Assembly: GCF_000226565.1 (NCBI RefSeq) | Contig: NC_016041.1 | Location: forward strand, 62,001 to 126,000 | Origin: Glaciecola nitratireducens FR1064 | GTDB lineage: Bacteria; Pseudomonadota; Gammaproteobacteria; Enterobacterales; Alteromonadaceae | DNA: 64,000 bases | Direction: 5' to 3' | In this document: piece after piece, positions 32,928 through 41,602 of the stretch | How positions within the stretch are numbered: the first letter of the stretch is position 1 | Layout of the letters: the number at the start of each line of letters is the position of its first letter | Translations under genes and position numbers: made by a program | Notes under the pieces: model-generated | Seen by the model: the letters and a program-made list of their open reading frames with translations, nothing else | The model's database searches: none | What the model was told of the DNA's origin: nothing

Positions 32928-32960
32928 GTGTATGGCAAGGTAAAATGCCTTGCCATACAC
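32928..32960 (-). terminator. Terminator of the nitroreductase gene
   Basis: A perfect 13-base stem (GTGTATGGCAAGG with its complement) and 7-base loop lie about 30 bases past the nitroreductase stop. On the minus strand the stem is followed by CCCTTTTT. It may also stop the convergent acyltransferase transcript. Confidence 0.8.
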
Positions 32961-32991
32961 GCAACACTCTAAAAATATTGAATATCTTGGC

Positions 32992-33630
32992 TTATTTTAC
33001 TTCTGTAACGAAGCTCTCTTTTGAGCGACGGACTTTTTTCAAGTCAACCAACCAATCGCCTTCATCAGCGCGGTAACCCAAGGGCAATAAAATTACGGAG
33101 CGTAAACCGCGTTCTTTCAAGCCTAGAATTTCATCCACTTTTTCTGGCGTAAAGCCCTCCATCGGTGTGCTATCAACTTTCACTTCTGCTGCTGCAATCA
33201 GGGCTGAACCTAAGCCAATATATGCCTGTCGCGCTGCATGTTCGTAGTTAAGCTCTGCATCACGCGCAGGATAAGTGTTAAGTAGCATTTGGCGGTAGTT
33301 TTCCCAGCCTTCGTTTTTAAATCCGCGCTCCTCATTTACCAGGTCGAACATCATGTTAATGCGCTCTGCGGTGTAATTATCCCAAGCAGCAAAGACTAAC
33401 AAGTGCGATCCATCTGTAATTTGTTTTTGATCCCATGCATGGGGAACAATTTTAGCTCGAATTTCAGGGTTTGTGACCACAAAGACTTCATAAGGCTGCA
33501 ATCCACTGGAGCTCGCAGTAAGACGAATCGCCTCTAAGATGAAGTTGAGATCCTCTTCGCTAACCGATTTAGTTGGGTTCATTTTTTTTGCGGCATAACG
33601 CCATTGCAAATTTTGCAATAATTCAGACAT
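32992..33630 (-). CDS. NAD(P)H-dependent nitroreductase family oxidoreductase
   Basis: 212-residue FMN flavoprotein of the NfsB-like group, which reduces nitroaromatics, quinones or flavins in the cytoplasm. Family features are the N-terminal RYAAKKMNPTK (FMN phosphate binding), the SSSGLQPYEVFVV segment and the C-terminal GLKERGLRSVILLPLGYRADEGDW. The length is normal. It stands alone with its own terminator. The physiological substrate is unknown. Confidence 0.9.
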   Translation of the reverse strand: MSELLQNLQWRYAAKKMNPTKSVSEEDLNFILEAIRLTASSSGLQPYEVFVVTNPEIRAKIVPHAWDQKQITDGSHLLVFAAWDNYTAERINMMFDLVNEERGFKNEGWENYRQMLLNTYPARDAELNYEHAARQAYIGLGSALIAAAEVKVDSTPMEGFTPEKVDEILGLKERGLRSVILLPLGYRADEGDWLVDLKKVRRSKESFVTEVK

Positions 33631-34049
33631 TTATTATTCTCATTTTGGTTGATAAAAATATAGCTAGTGTGCTCTCCTAAATTGAAAGCAAGTAAGTTCA
33701 CTTGTATCTTAATGTAGGCAGGCAATCGACATATCAACGGCCCGATAAAAAAGTAATGGGTAAAAAGCTAAAATACAATAACTCGTCAGACATCACCTGT
33801 TTTCTAAACAAGCAGATATCTCTAAATATGAGGTGTAGCTATTGCTTGTTAATGCTTCGACCTTGTAACAAACATATTTTTCGAAATTTTATCGCTAAAA
33901 ACCGGTCCTTATAATAACTGATCTTAAAGAACTTACAGAGTCGTACTTAGACCTTGTAAACCCTATATTTTTGCTGGTGCACTCGGTTACCCATTTGCAC
34001 CGGTTATTTTTTTATTCGAGGCACGCAGCTCGCAAACGAGGTGATTAAC
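33631..34049. other. Divergent intergenic region nitroreductase / msrAB
   Basis: 419 bases. A possible 70-codon frame from a TTG at 33702 is unconvincing. A terminator-like hairpin at about 33974-34014 is listed separately. Otherwise I see nothing. Confidence 0.5.
33974..34014 (+). terminator. Orphan terminator-like hairpin upstream of msrAB
   Basis: CTGGTGCA and TGCACCGG pair over 8 bases (one G-T), with a loop of about 14, followed by TTATTTTTTT. No plus-strand gene lies directly upstream, so it would end a small RNA or attenuate the msrAB leader. Confidence 0.5.
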
Positions 34050-35222
34050 ATGAATCGTCAAATACTTTATTCAGCAGTAGTCGTTATTGCTGTATTTATT
34101 GGCTTTAACGCAATAGCAACTAACGACACGGCGTCGGCCAAATCGCAATATGCGCCAGCTGATTCATCACTTGCCGTGGCTACTTTTGCGGGTGGCTGTT
34201 TCTGGTGTGTTGAAGCTGGTTTCGAAAAGATTCCGGGTGTGGTGGAAACGGTCTCTGGCTACAGTGGTGGTACTGAGAAAAACCCAAATTATAAGCAGGT
34301 TGCAAGCGGAGCAACAGGACACACCGAGGCCGTTCAGGTTTATTACGATGCGAACATTATTACCTACGAGGGTCTGCTGCAGGGGCTTTGGCGCATGATG
34401 GACCCAACTGACGTTAATGGCCAATTTGTAGATCGTGGCAAACAATACCGTCCGGCTATTTTTTATCACAGCGCTGAAGAAAAACGCGCAGCCGAGGCTT
34501 CAATTGAGGCTTTGCAAAACAGCGGTCGCTATGAAAAGCCAGTAGCCATTGAAGTAACACAATTTAAGTCATTCTACGACGCAGAAGAATACCATCAGGA
34601 CTATTACAAAAAGAATCCTGTTCGATACAAGTTTTACACTTTCAACTCTGGTCGTTATCAGTTTATTGACGAGATATGGGGTGAAGACCGTGAAATTGAC
34701 TACGCTGACTACCGACCTAAAAAAGATGTCGATAGCAATACGAATGAAGCTGCGCCAATTGAACTGCAGACATTTCAAAAGCCTAGTGATGAAGAACTTC
34801 GCAAGCAGCTAACGAGCATTCAGTACAAGGTGACCCAAGAAGATGCTACTGAACGCGCTTTTGACAATGAATACTGGGATGAAAAACGTGCCGGTATCTA
34901 TGTGGACGTAGTGTCTGGTGAGCCTCTGTTCTTATCGACTGATAAGTATAAGTCTGGCACCGGCTGGCCTAGCTTTGTTAGACCAATTAGCCCTGAAGTA
35001 GTCGTTGAGAAAGAAGACCGCTCTTGGTATGGTGCTTTGCGTATTGAGATCCGTAGTGCAATTGCAGATTCTCACACTGGGCATGTGTTTAATGATGGCC
35101 CTAACCCAACCGGACTGCGCTACTGTATGAATTCTGCAGCGCTGAAGTTTATTCCGAAAGAAGAGATGGTTGAAGCGGGTTATGGTCAATATGTTGATAA
35201 AGTGAGAAAGCCAATCAGTTAG
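34050..35222 (+). CDS. msrAB: Bifunctional peptide methionine sulfoxide reductase MsrA/MsrB
   Basis: Repairs both S- and R-epimers of methionine sulfoxide in proteins. The MsrA domain comes first (about 44-200), with the catalytic cysteine in [17 protein letters not shown]. The MsrB domain follows (about 250-385), with TGWPSF and the catalytic cysteine in [11 protein letters not shown]. The two CxxC zinc pairs of many MsrB proteins are absent (VSGEPLFLS in place of the first). Residues 1-32 are a signal sequence (hydrophobic [14 protein letters not shown]), so the enzyme acts in the periplasm. ATG 34050 is chosen since GAGGTG precedes it by 7 bases; a GTG at 34041 is in frame but lies in that site. 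Confidence 0.94.
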   Translation: MNRQILYSAVVVIAVFIGFNAIATNDTASAKSQYAPADSSLAVATFAGGCFWCVEAGFEKIPGVVETVSGYSGGTEKNPNYKQVASGATGHTEAVQVYYDANIITYEGLLQGLWRMMDPTDVNGQFVDRGKQYRPAIFYHSAEEKRAAEASIEALQNSGRYEKPVAIEVTQFKSFYDAEEYHQDYYKKNPVRYKFYTFNSGRYQFIDEIWGEDREIDYADYRPKKDVDSNTNEAAPIELQTFQKPSDEELRKQLTSIQYKVTQEDATERAFDNEYWDEKRAGIYVDVVSGEPLFLSTDKYKSGTGWPSFVRPISPEVVVEKEDRSWYGALRIEIRSAIADSHTGHVFNDGPNPTGLRYCMNSAALKFIPKEEMVEAGYGQYVDKVRKPIS

Positions 35223-35363
35223 CCCTGTTATTCAGGTCATTCATTGGTTTTTTCTTCTATCTAAGCTGGTTGACGGTTTTGACCGTCAGCCATTTAGCCG
35301 TAGGTATTGCGACAGATATCGTCGAGCTGTTCTGAAGTTCCGTTTTACAATTATTGGAAACCT

Positions 35364-36455
35364 ATGAAACCAACACGGCATACTCTTATCCTCGCCGGCG
35401 CCGGCCATGCTCATTTGGTTGCGATGCGAGGGTGGATAGATAATGGGTTTCGTCCCCCAGAAGGCACAATACTGCTCAGCCCTAGTTCGCATGCATGGTA
35501 TTCAGGAATGATGCCTGGCCTTGTTGCTGGGCGCTTTACGGAAGAGGAATGCGCAATTGAACTTGCGCCTTTGTGTGATGCCTGTGGAGTCGAACTGTTA
35601 ACTGGCGAGATTGGTGAACTTAAGGCAACAAGCCGCGAGCTGGTGCTGGTTGACGGCCGAATACTACAATATGATTACCTCTCACTTAATGTAGGTTCAA
35701 TCCCACCGCAACCAGAACTGAATGACGGCAGCATTAATGTTGCTCCAGCAAAGCCCTTCGGCGCTTTTAACAAATATTGGCAAACCTGGCGCGAGCAAAA
35801 CGACTCAATGCAGTTGGCGGTACTTGGCGGCGGGGCGGCTGCATTTGAGCTCACACTCGCTCTGCATAAGAGCTTGCCGCAGGCGCATGTGTCATTGATT
35901 TGCAGCGGTGATTTATTAGACGGCTACTCGCCAGGCTTGCGTAAAAGAGCCATAAAAATATTACATGAACGCGGCCTTAAACTGCGCAAGGATACTCGGA
36001 TTAATTGCATCGCTAATGGCTGGTTAATGTGCGACGAGAAACAAATACAGAAAGCTAACGCATTAGTTGTTGCCACGGGAGCTGCACCGCAACCATGGCA
36101 GGCTAGTTCTGGTCTTGATTGCGACTCTAAAGGCTTCGTTAGAGTCGGAGCGAATTTACAAAGTGAAAGTTATCCTGAGGTTTTAGCTAGTGGCGATTGT
36201 GCCAGTCAGCCGGGAACACCTCATTCTGGGGTTTATGCTGTGAGGCAGGGAGGGGCGTTGAGCGACATTATTCCCGCGCTGCTTGCTGGTAAAACGCTGC
36301 GCGAATACCAGCCCCAATCCCGTTCCTTAGCTTTGTTAGCAACCGCCGATGGCAGCGCCTTGTTGAATTACGACGGTTGGAGTGCGGGTGGACGTATTTT
36401 TGGCATGTGGAAGGATTATTTAGATCTCAGCTTCATGCGACGTCATCGTTTGTAG
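35364..36455 (+). CDS. FAD-dependent pyridine nucleotide-disulfide oxidoreductase (SelD-fusion-type family)
   Basis: 363-residue flavoprotein with two dinucleotide folds, LILAGAGHAHLV at the N-terminus and LAVLGGGAAAFEL near residue 155, and a VLASGDCA flavin motif near 285. The HAHL variant of the first fold is characteristic of the family that occurs as the N-terminal half of some SelD (selenide, water dikinase) fusions and as free proteins. Its reaction is unknown. No redox-active CxxxxC pair is seen. The ATG at 35364 is preferred over a TTG at 35307. Its 3' end overlaps the last gene of the minus-strand ynj-type operon by 23 bases. Confidence 0.8.
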   Translation: MKPTRHTLILAGAGHAHLVAMRGWIDNGFRPPEGTILLSPSSHAWYSGMMPGLVAGRFTEEECAIELAPLCDACGVELLTGEIGELKATSRELVLVDGRILQYDYLSLNVGSIPPQPELNDGSINVAPAKPFGAFNKYWQTWREQNDSMQLAVLGGGAAAFELTLALHKSLPQAHVSLICSGDLLDGYSPGLRKRAIKILHERGLKLRKDTRINCIANGWLMCDEKQIQKANALVVATGAAPQPWQASSGLDCDSKGFVRVGANLQSESYPEVLASGDCASQPGTPHSGVYAVRQGGALSDIIPALLAGKTLREYQPQSRSLALLATADGSALLNYDGWSAGGRIFGMWKDYLDLSFMRRHRL

Positions 36456-37077
36456 CCTTAACAGCCTGCTCCTTCAAAGTATAGTAACCACCATAAACTC
36501 GTGTGAACACCGTGATACCGGCAGCAACGGCAAAACCATAGGCTAACCACGGAAAATATTCTGGCCAGATGCAAAAGGCGGCAAAGATCAAAATAGTTTC
36601 AGTACCTTCGGTTAAACCGTGCAGATAATAAAAACTTTTGTATTCAAACTGTGGCTTGGTTAACTGATATTTTTCTGCGGCGATGGCAAAGGCCAAGAAG
36701 CTCGACCCAGTACCAATAAAAGCAGCAAGTAAAATAGCTGCGGGTAATGCATTTTGAGCCGGGTCGGCAAGCGCAAACCCAACAGGTACCGCCGCATAAA
36801 AAAGAAAGTCTAAACAGATATCTAAAAAGCCGCCTGCACTGGTGCTAGACCCTTGATAACGCGCAAGTGCGCCATCTAATCCATCCAATATCCGGTTAAG
36901 TAAAATTGCAGCTAATGCTAAACTCCACCACTGCAATACTAAGAAAGGTATTGCTAGTAAACCCACGGCAAAGCCAATTACCGTCAATTGATTTGGCGTT
37001 ACCTTGGTCTTATTTAAGAGCTTAACCAAAGGCGTTAGTAGCGCCTTCACTGCAGGCGTAATGCTTGCATCTAACAT
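36433..37077 (-). CDS. ynjF: CDP-alcohol phosphatidyltransferase family protein (YnjF-like)
   Basis: 214-residue membrane enzyme with about six helices. It carries a perfect family signature DG-xx-AR-x8-G-xxx-D-xxx-D in the segment starting DGALAR near residue 68 and ending LDICLD. The family joins a CDP-linked lipid or alcohol to an acceptor alcohol to make phospholipids. The donor and acceptor are unknown for YnjF. It is the last gene of the operon and overlaps the ATPase gene by 7 bases. In Escherichia coli the ynjBCD ABC genes are likewise followed by ynjE-ynjF; ynjE (a rhodanese) is missing here. Confidence 0.87.
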   Translation of the reverse strand: MLDASITPAVKALLTPLVKLLNKTKVTPNQLTVIGFAVGLLAIPFLVLQWWSLALAAILLNRILDGLDGALARYQGSSTSAGGFLDICLDFLFYAAVPVGFALADPAQNALPAAILLAAFIGTGSSFLAFAIAAEKYQLTKPQFEYKSFYYLHGLTEGTETILIFAAFCIWPEYFPWLAYGFAVAAGITVFTRVYGGYYTLKEQAVKATNDDVA

Positions 37078-37733
37078 GATTTACCACTCGCTGTGTGTGT
37101 CAAATTAATTACCTTACCTGCTGCAGCATCGGCGTCACTTTGATCGTGAGTTACCAATATGGCGGTCAAGCCGCGCTGGCGTATTTGTTCGAATACTAAC
37201 TCCCTTGTCGCCTGTCTGAGTTCACTGTCGAGTTTACTAAAAGGCTCATCTAGTAAAATGACTTTTGGCTCGTTTAGCAACACTCGCAGCAGTGCAACAC
37301 GAGCTTGCTGTCCGCCGGATAGGCTTTTAGGTGCTCGCGCTTCCATACCCGACAAACCCACTGAAGCGAGTGCTTCCGATACGCGTTGTTTTCTTGTGCT
37401 TGATTCTGAATGCTGCATACCGAACTCGATATTACCCGATACGCTCAGGTGGTTAAACAGCAGTGAGTCTTGAAAAAGCAGTGCAATTTGTCGCAAATGG
37501 CTGGGGGTTTGCGTTATATCATGACCACCTAATTCTAGTTTTCCTTCAGCGCGAAATACCGGTTCTAACATCCCCGTGAGCCAATTCAGCAGAGTAGATT
37601 TACCGCTGCCTGAAGGACCCATAATAGTCAGTATTTCACCTGCCGATACCGTTGTGTCTAGCTCGAGCAAAAGCGCATCGCCTTTGTAAATATGTAAGTT
37701 TTGAATGCGTAACATGTTGTGTGTTGTATCCAT
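37071..37733 (-). CDS. ynjD: ABC transporter ATP-binding protein (YnjD-like)
   Basis: 220-residue ATPase of a binding-protein-dependent importer. Walker A is GPSGSGKST (about residues 39-47), the signature motif LSGGQQARVALLR, Walker B VILLDEPFSKLD and the switch histidine in LVTHDQSD. It starts 3 bases after the permease stop and overlaps ynjF by 7 bases. It presumably pairs with the fused permease upstream in the operon. Confidence 0.93.
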   Translation of the reverse strand: MDTTHNMLRIQNLHIYKGDALLLELDTTVSAGEILTIMGPSGSGKSTLLNWLTGMLEPVFRAEGKLELGGHDITQTPSHLRQIALLFQDSLLFNHLSVSGNIEFGMQHSESSTRKQRVSEALASVGLSGMEARAPKSLSGGQQARVALLRVLLNEPKVILLDEPFSKLDSELRQATRELVFEQIRQRGLTAILVTHDQSDADAAAGKVINLTHTASGKSC

Positions 37734-37736
37734 CGC

Positions 37737-39443
37737 TTATTGCCTTGGGCGAAAAAGAAGTTTAGGGATTAGCCAAGCAAGTATAAACCCGAGGGCTGGT
37801 AGAAGCAGCTGCATTATGACGTAAACGGCGCTGATGCGCCTACTTGCGCCGCTCGCAATGGCCACTGCTTCAGTGGTTAAGGTATTCATACGACCACCGC
37901 CTAGTAAGAGTGTTGGTAAATATTGACTGAAACTTATCGCTAGCCCAAGCGCGGCAGAGAATAGAATGGGTGGCACTAGTTGAGGCAGCTTTACCGCATA
38001 AAACACTTTCCATGGCGAGCAGCCTAATGACGCCGCTACTTTCGCATAACGTAAGTCAAGCTTGCGATAGCTTGTGGCTAAAGACAAAAACACATAAGGC
38101 ATAACAAACAGTAAATGACCCAGCACCACCATGCTAAACACGGCATCCACGCCGATGAGTTCTTTTACCCACACAATGCCAAATAAAAACGCAATGCTAG
38201 GCACTAACAAAGGCAAATAAATCATTAAGCTAGCGGCAGAGCTGAGCGCTTTTTGCCGCTGCTGTTCAGCCTCCAATGCAAATAATGCAAAGAATAGCGC
38301 AATGCCGGTGGCAGAAAGAGCAACTAAAACGGTATCACTAATGGTTTCTGGTAGTTGCTTGAAAGCGCTTTGCCAATGCAGGGTAACTAATTGATCGGGG
38401 TAGGCATTTGGAAAAGACCAGTAGCTCGCGAAGGACCAGAGCACGAGCCCAAGCAGTGCCAACGCAATAGCGAAAAGAACGAGAAGTGTCAAACAATGAG
38501 TCAGTACTCTCCAGATTAAATCAGCATACTTTCGACGCCCATTTGTTAGCTTGGAGAAACTACACTTTTTAACGCACTGCTCTAGTAACCACCAAGTGAA
38601 TAATACACCTAGGGTTACTAAAATTTGCACAAGTGCACCAGCAGATGCTTTGATCCTTAAGCTTAGGTCAACGTCATTGAACCATTGCATAACGGCAACT
38701 GCGAGAGTAGGGGGCGTATTTGGACCTAAAATTAATGGTATTTCTATACTGGCACTGGAATAGGCTAAAATCGCATAAACAGGCAAGCGCATGAAGGGAT
38801 AAAGAACGGGTAAAACGGCTTTGCAAAATCCGGTAAATGGATAGTAGCCTAAACTAATCGCAACTTTATATTGTCCCTCAATAACTTGTTTAATTTCTCT
38901 TTGCTGCATGGCGGCAACCGCCATTAAAAGGACGAAGGGTAATTCTTTTAAAGTTAGCCCCAGAATAATGCTCAAGCCATAGGGATCGTTTGGTAACAGT
39001 GTATCAGGTGGTAACGCGGCACCACTCAACCATGGCGAAAATAAACGCATGATCAAGCCTGATGGGGCAATTAAAAAGCCAATAGCGATAGCTGCTGCCG
39101 CATGTGGAATGACTAATATGGGTCCTAAAAGCTTTTGTATGTATTTAAGAAGCCTGCTGTTGAAGTAGTTTCCTAGTATCAAAATACTTAACACGACCGC
39201 AAAAAATGTGCTGATTAAGCTAGTTGAAAAACTTAAAGCAAGCATTTTGACGAAACCGGGTGTTAGCCAAAGAGCCTCAAATCCTCTTACACCAAAAGTA
39301 TCTTCGCCAAGTGCGGGCAACCAGCCAAAAGCTGGCAGCAGCACGCCTAATAAGCCTGCGACAACAGGCACTATTAGCAGTATTACTAAAATGCTCGGGC
39401 TCAGCTTTACCCATCGCGAAAAGAATGATGCGCTGTTTACCAT
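37737..39443 (-). CDS. ynjC: ABC transporter permease, fused double-domain (YnjC-like)
   Basis: 568-residue membrane protein with about 12 helices, built from two tandem binding-protein-dependent permease domains, as in ThiP and FbpB. The coupling loops are recognisable: AISLGYYPFTGFCKAVLPVLYP in the first half and AASLGCSPWKVFYAVKLPQLVP in the second. The ATG overlaps ynjB by 7 bases. The tandem structure means one polypeptide can form the whole channel, with two copies of YnjD. The substrate is unknown. Confidence 0.92.
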   Translation of the reverse strand: MVNSASFFSRWVKLSPSILVILLIVPVVAGLLGVLLPAFGWLPALGEDTFGVRGFEALWLTPGFVKMLALSFSTSLISTFFAVVLSILILGNYFNSRLLKYIQKLLGPILVIPHAAAAIAIGFLIAPSGLIMRLFSPWLSGAALPPDTLLPNDPYGLSIILGLTLKELPFVLLMAVAAMQQREIKQVIEGQYKVAISLGYYPFTGFCKAVLPVLYPFMRLPVYAILAYSSASIEIPLILGPNTPPTLAVAVMQWFNDVDLSLRIKASAGALVQILVTLGVLFTWWLLEQCVKKCSFSKLTNGRRKYADLIWRVLTHCLTLLVLFAIALALLGLVLWSFASYWSFPNAYPDQLVTLHWQSAFKQLPETISDTVLVALSATGIALFFALFALEAEQQRQKALSSAASLMIYLPLLVPSIAFLFGIVWVKELIGVDAVFSMVVLGHLLFVMPYVFLSLATSYRKLDLRYAKVAASLGCSPWKVFYAVKLPQLVPPILFSAALGLAISFSQYLPTLLLGGGRMNTLTTEAVAIASGASRRISAVYVIMQLLLPALGFILAWLIPKLLFRPRQ

Positions 39444-40747
39444 GGCTTAGCACCATATCGCCTTTCCCATGCTTCGGTGAGCACGGCATTCCATTGCGGA
39501 TGAGGTTCGCTCAGTGACGGGCTTTTTGCAGACACAGGCAAGGCGCTTGGATGTTGGTTTGGTGGCTTAAACATTAGTTGTTGGTCAGGCGCTAGCAAGC
39601 TCAAATCTAATACTGTCCGGTCGCCCCATTCACTTGGCTGCTGCTTTTTGGCCTGAGCTTCAATGCTCATTAAGAAGTTGGCTACAACCTTTGCGCCCGC
39701 TTTGTGTTTGGCATTAACGGGAATAGTGACAAAATGTACGTTGCTTAAACTACCGTCTTTCATTGCAAAACTTCGAATGCTCGGAGGTAAGCCGAAGCGA
39801 TCAACGGCACCCGGTATGTCCGAGGCGGAAAAGGTAAAGCCAAGTTGAAGCTCGCTGTCACCAACCAAGCGCCTAATACTGGCGCCATCACTGACAAAGT
39901 ATCGACCTTGACGCCACAGATATGGGTGTAGCTGGTCTAAAAACTCCCACAGAGGGCTTAATAGTTGACGCTCACTTTCGACTGTAGGGGGCTGATATAA
40001 CTTTGCAAAAACATCGGCCTCCTGCTGCTGATTAAGTATGATCAATGCATATTTTAAAAAGCTTAAACCTAAAAAGTCAGGCGGTTTAGAATAAGTAAAG
40101 CGTCCTGGATTTTGCATGCTCCAGTGTAATAATTCTTGCAGGGTTGAAGGAGGAGATGAGGCTGTCGCATGAGCGTATGCGCTATCGTAATAGAAGGTTA
40201 GCGCAGCTCTTCCCCAAGGGGCTTCCATGCCGTTTGTCGGCACCCCAAAATCCATCGTCATCGCTGGATTTTGCTGTGGATTAGTTAATGCGAAATTGGG
40301 AAGAAGGCTAACCCAGCTAGCTTCAAGCAGATTGCTTTCTGCCATCGTGGCGAAATTCAGGCCGTTTATCCATAAAAGATCAACTTGTCCTTCGCTCATA
40401 TTTCCTGCCGACACTTCAGCAAGCACACGGCTAACAGCATCACTGGTTTGCGCCAGTTTTACGTGTTCTAATTTTACGCCGTATTTAACATGTACTTGCT
40501 CTGCAATCCATTGGAGGTAACGGTTAACTTGAGGGTCGCCGCCCCAAGCATAAAAATAAACGCTTTCGTTGCGAGCTTCATTAAGGGTTTGCTGCCAGGC
40601 GTTTTGCGCCGGAGCCGCTTGCGCCGAGGTATCTTGTTCAATTACTTGCGCATTGATAAATGAACAATACGCTAGCAGTATGCAGATTAGCCCCAACATT
40701 AAAAAGGGAGTGTTAAATAGTGGGCGCTTATTTTGTATAATCGGCAA
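39437..40747 (-). CDS. ynjB: ABC transporter substrate-binding protein (YnjB-like)
   Basis: 436-residue periplasmic binding protein. The start is TTG at 40747 (MPIIQNKRPLF), giving a signal peptide with a basic start and the hydrophobic core LMLGLICILLAYCSFINA; the inner ATG 40699 would give only the core. The mature part resembles extracellular solute-binding proteins of the thiamine/iron/putrescine-like cluster (YFYAWGGDPQVNRYLQW, PWGRAALTFYYDS). YnjB homologues have a C-terminal extension after the second lobe, also present here. It is preceded by DUF547 with an 11-base gap. Ligand unknown. Confidence 0.88.
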   Translation of the reverse strand: MPIIQNKRPLFNTPFLMLGLICILLAYCSFINAQVIEQDTSAQAAPAQNAWQQTLNEARNESVYFYAWGGDPQVNRYLQWIAEQVHVKYGVKLEHVKLAQTSDAVSRVLAEVSAGNMSEGQVDLLWINGLNFATMAESNLLEASWVSLLPNFALTNPQQNPAMTMDFGVPTNGMEAPWGRAALTFYYDSAYAHATASSPPSTLQELLHWSMQNPGRFTYSKPPDFLGLSFLKYALIILNQQQEADVFAKLYQPPTVESERQLLSPLWEFLDQLHPYLWRQGRYFVSDGASIRRLVGDSELQLGFTFSASDIPGAVDRFGLPPSIRSFAMKDGSLSNVHFVTIPVNAKHKAGAKVVANFLMSIEAQAKKQQPSEWGDRTVLDLSLLAPDQQLMFKPPNQHPSALPVSAKSPSLSEPHPQWNAVLTEAWERRYGAKPW

Positions 40748-40758
40748 GGAAAGTCAGC

Positions 40759-41598
40759 CTATTTTTTTACATCGTTCAATTGCCAATCATAGTCTAGGAA
40801 GTCAATTTCCATGTCATTGTTTTTTAGAGTGGTGCGTTCATTTTCGCTTAGTTTAAGTGACTCCGGATAAAGCAGCAAAAATGATTCTAGGCTGTTGGCG
40901 CCTCTGAAACCTTTTTCGAAGTCGCCCTTGTACCATTTGAATATTGACGACAAATACAGTTGCTTACCTTGTATATAGTTTCTACTTTTATCTGACAAGA
41001 ATCGTTGCGTTTGCTCTTCAAGCTGCATTTCAAGCTTACTCTCTTCATAAGCTTCTTCACGCAGCGCGGGGCAGCCTATGCTGGCACAATTGACCGCGAA
41101 ATGAATACGCGGCTCTTGATACTTATTGTCGCCTCTTATAAGTTCGTGTTCGATGTCATCAAGACTGTACGTGTTACCGAGAAGAGGAATAAACGACTTT
41201 TCCCAAGGCGATCGAAAAAAGCTACCTAAATCCCTGATTGACTTAAGATCAGGATATTCCGTTAAGATAAGCTCTACGGTCCACGCGTTGTAAGCATTGA
41301 TTAAAAACGCTAGTTTCTTATTGTCACTCCACTTATCGAAGTCGGACTGGCTGATCTGCTCGAGTTCTTTAAGATAATTCTTTAACTGACTTCGCTGCGC
41401 TAAAAAACCTTTGTAATCTACAGAGGTACTATGGCCCTTATCGACTGGACTCACGTGCTGAGTCAGCAATGTATTCCAGTTTTCATGCAGCGGCTTTGCT
41501 TGTATAACGGAGGTGAACATAGCCAGAACAATAATGCTGGCTATCGCATAGCCTTTCATGACTGAGGTGTTAGCTAATGAACTTGTCAATTTATGCAT
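40759..41598 (-). CDS. DUF547 domain protein, exported
   Basis: 279 residues. The ATG at 41598 has AGAGGA 7 bases upstream; the frame also runs 12 codons further to 41634. An N-terminal hydrophobic segment (about 12-32, YAIASIIVLAMFTSVIQA) is a signal peptide. DUF547 features include FLINAYNAWTVELIL, FFRSPWEKSFIPLLG, DDIEHELIRG and HFAVNCASIGCPALREEAY, the last with a conserved cysteine pair reminiscent of a cysteine hydrolase site. Function unknown. It lies between the flavoprotein fusion (4-base gap) and ynjB (11-base gap). Confidence 0.87.
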   Translation of the reverse strand: MHKLTSSLANTSVMKGYAIASIIVLAMFTSVIQAKPLHENWNTLLTQHVSPVDKGHSTSVDYKGFLAQRSQLKNYLKELEQISQSDFDKWSDNKKLAFLINAYNAWTVELILTEYPDLKSIRDLGSFFRSPWEKSFIPLLGNTYSLDDIEHELIRGDNKYQEPRIHFAVNCASIGCPALREEAYEESKLEMQLEEQTQRFLSDKSRNYIQGKQLYLSSIFKWYKGDFEKGFRGANSLESFLLLYPESLKLSENERTTLKNNDMEIDFLDYDWQLNDVKK

Positions 41599-41602
41599 AA
41601 TG

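Noticed and set aside
33702-33914. 70-codon frame upstream of msrAB
   Set aside because: TTG start, no ribosome site, odd composition; more likely noncoding, though the hairpin downstream is kept as a separate finding.
35271-35292. Hairpin TGACGGT/ACCGTCA after msrAB
   Set aside because: Short stem without T tract; a terminator is possible but not supported.
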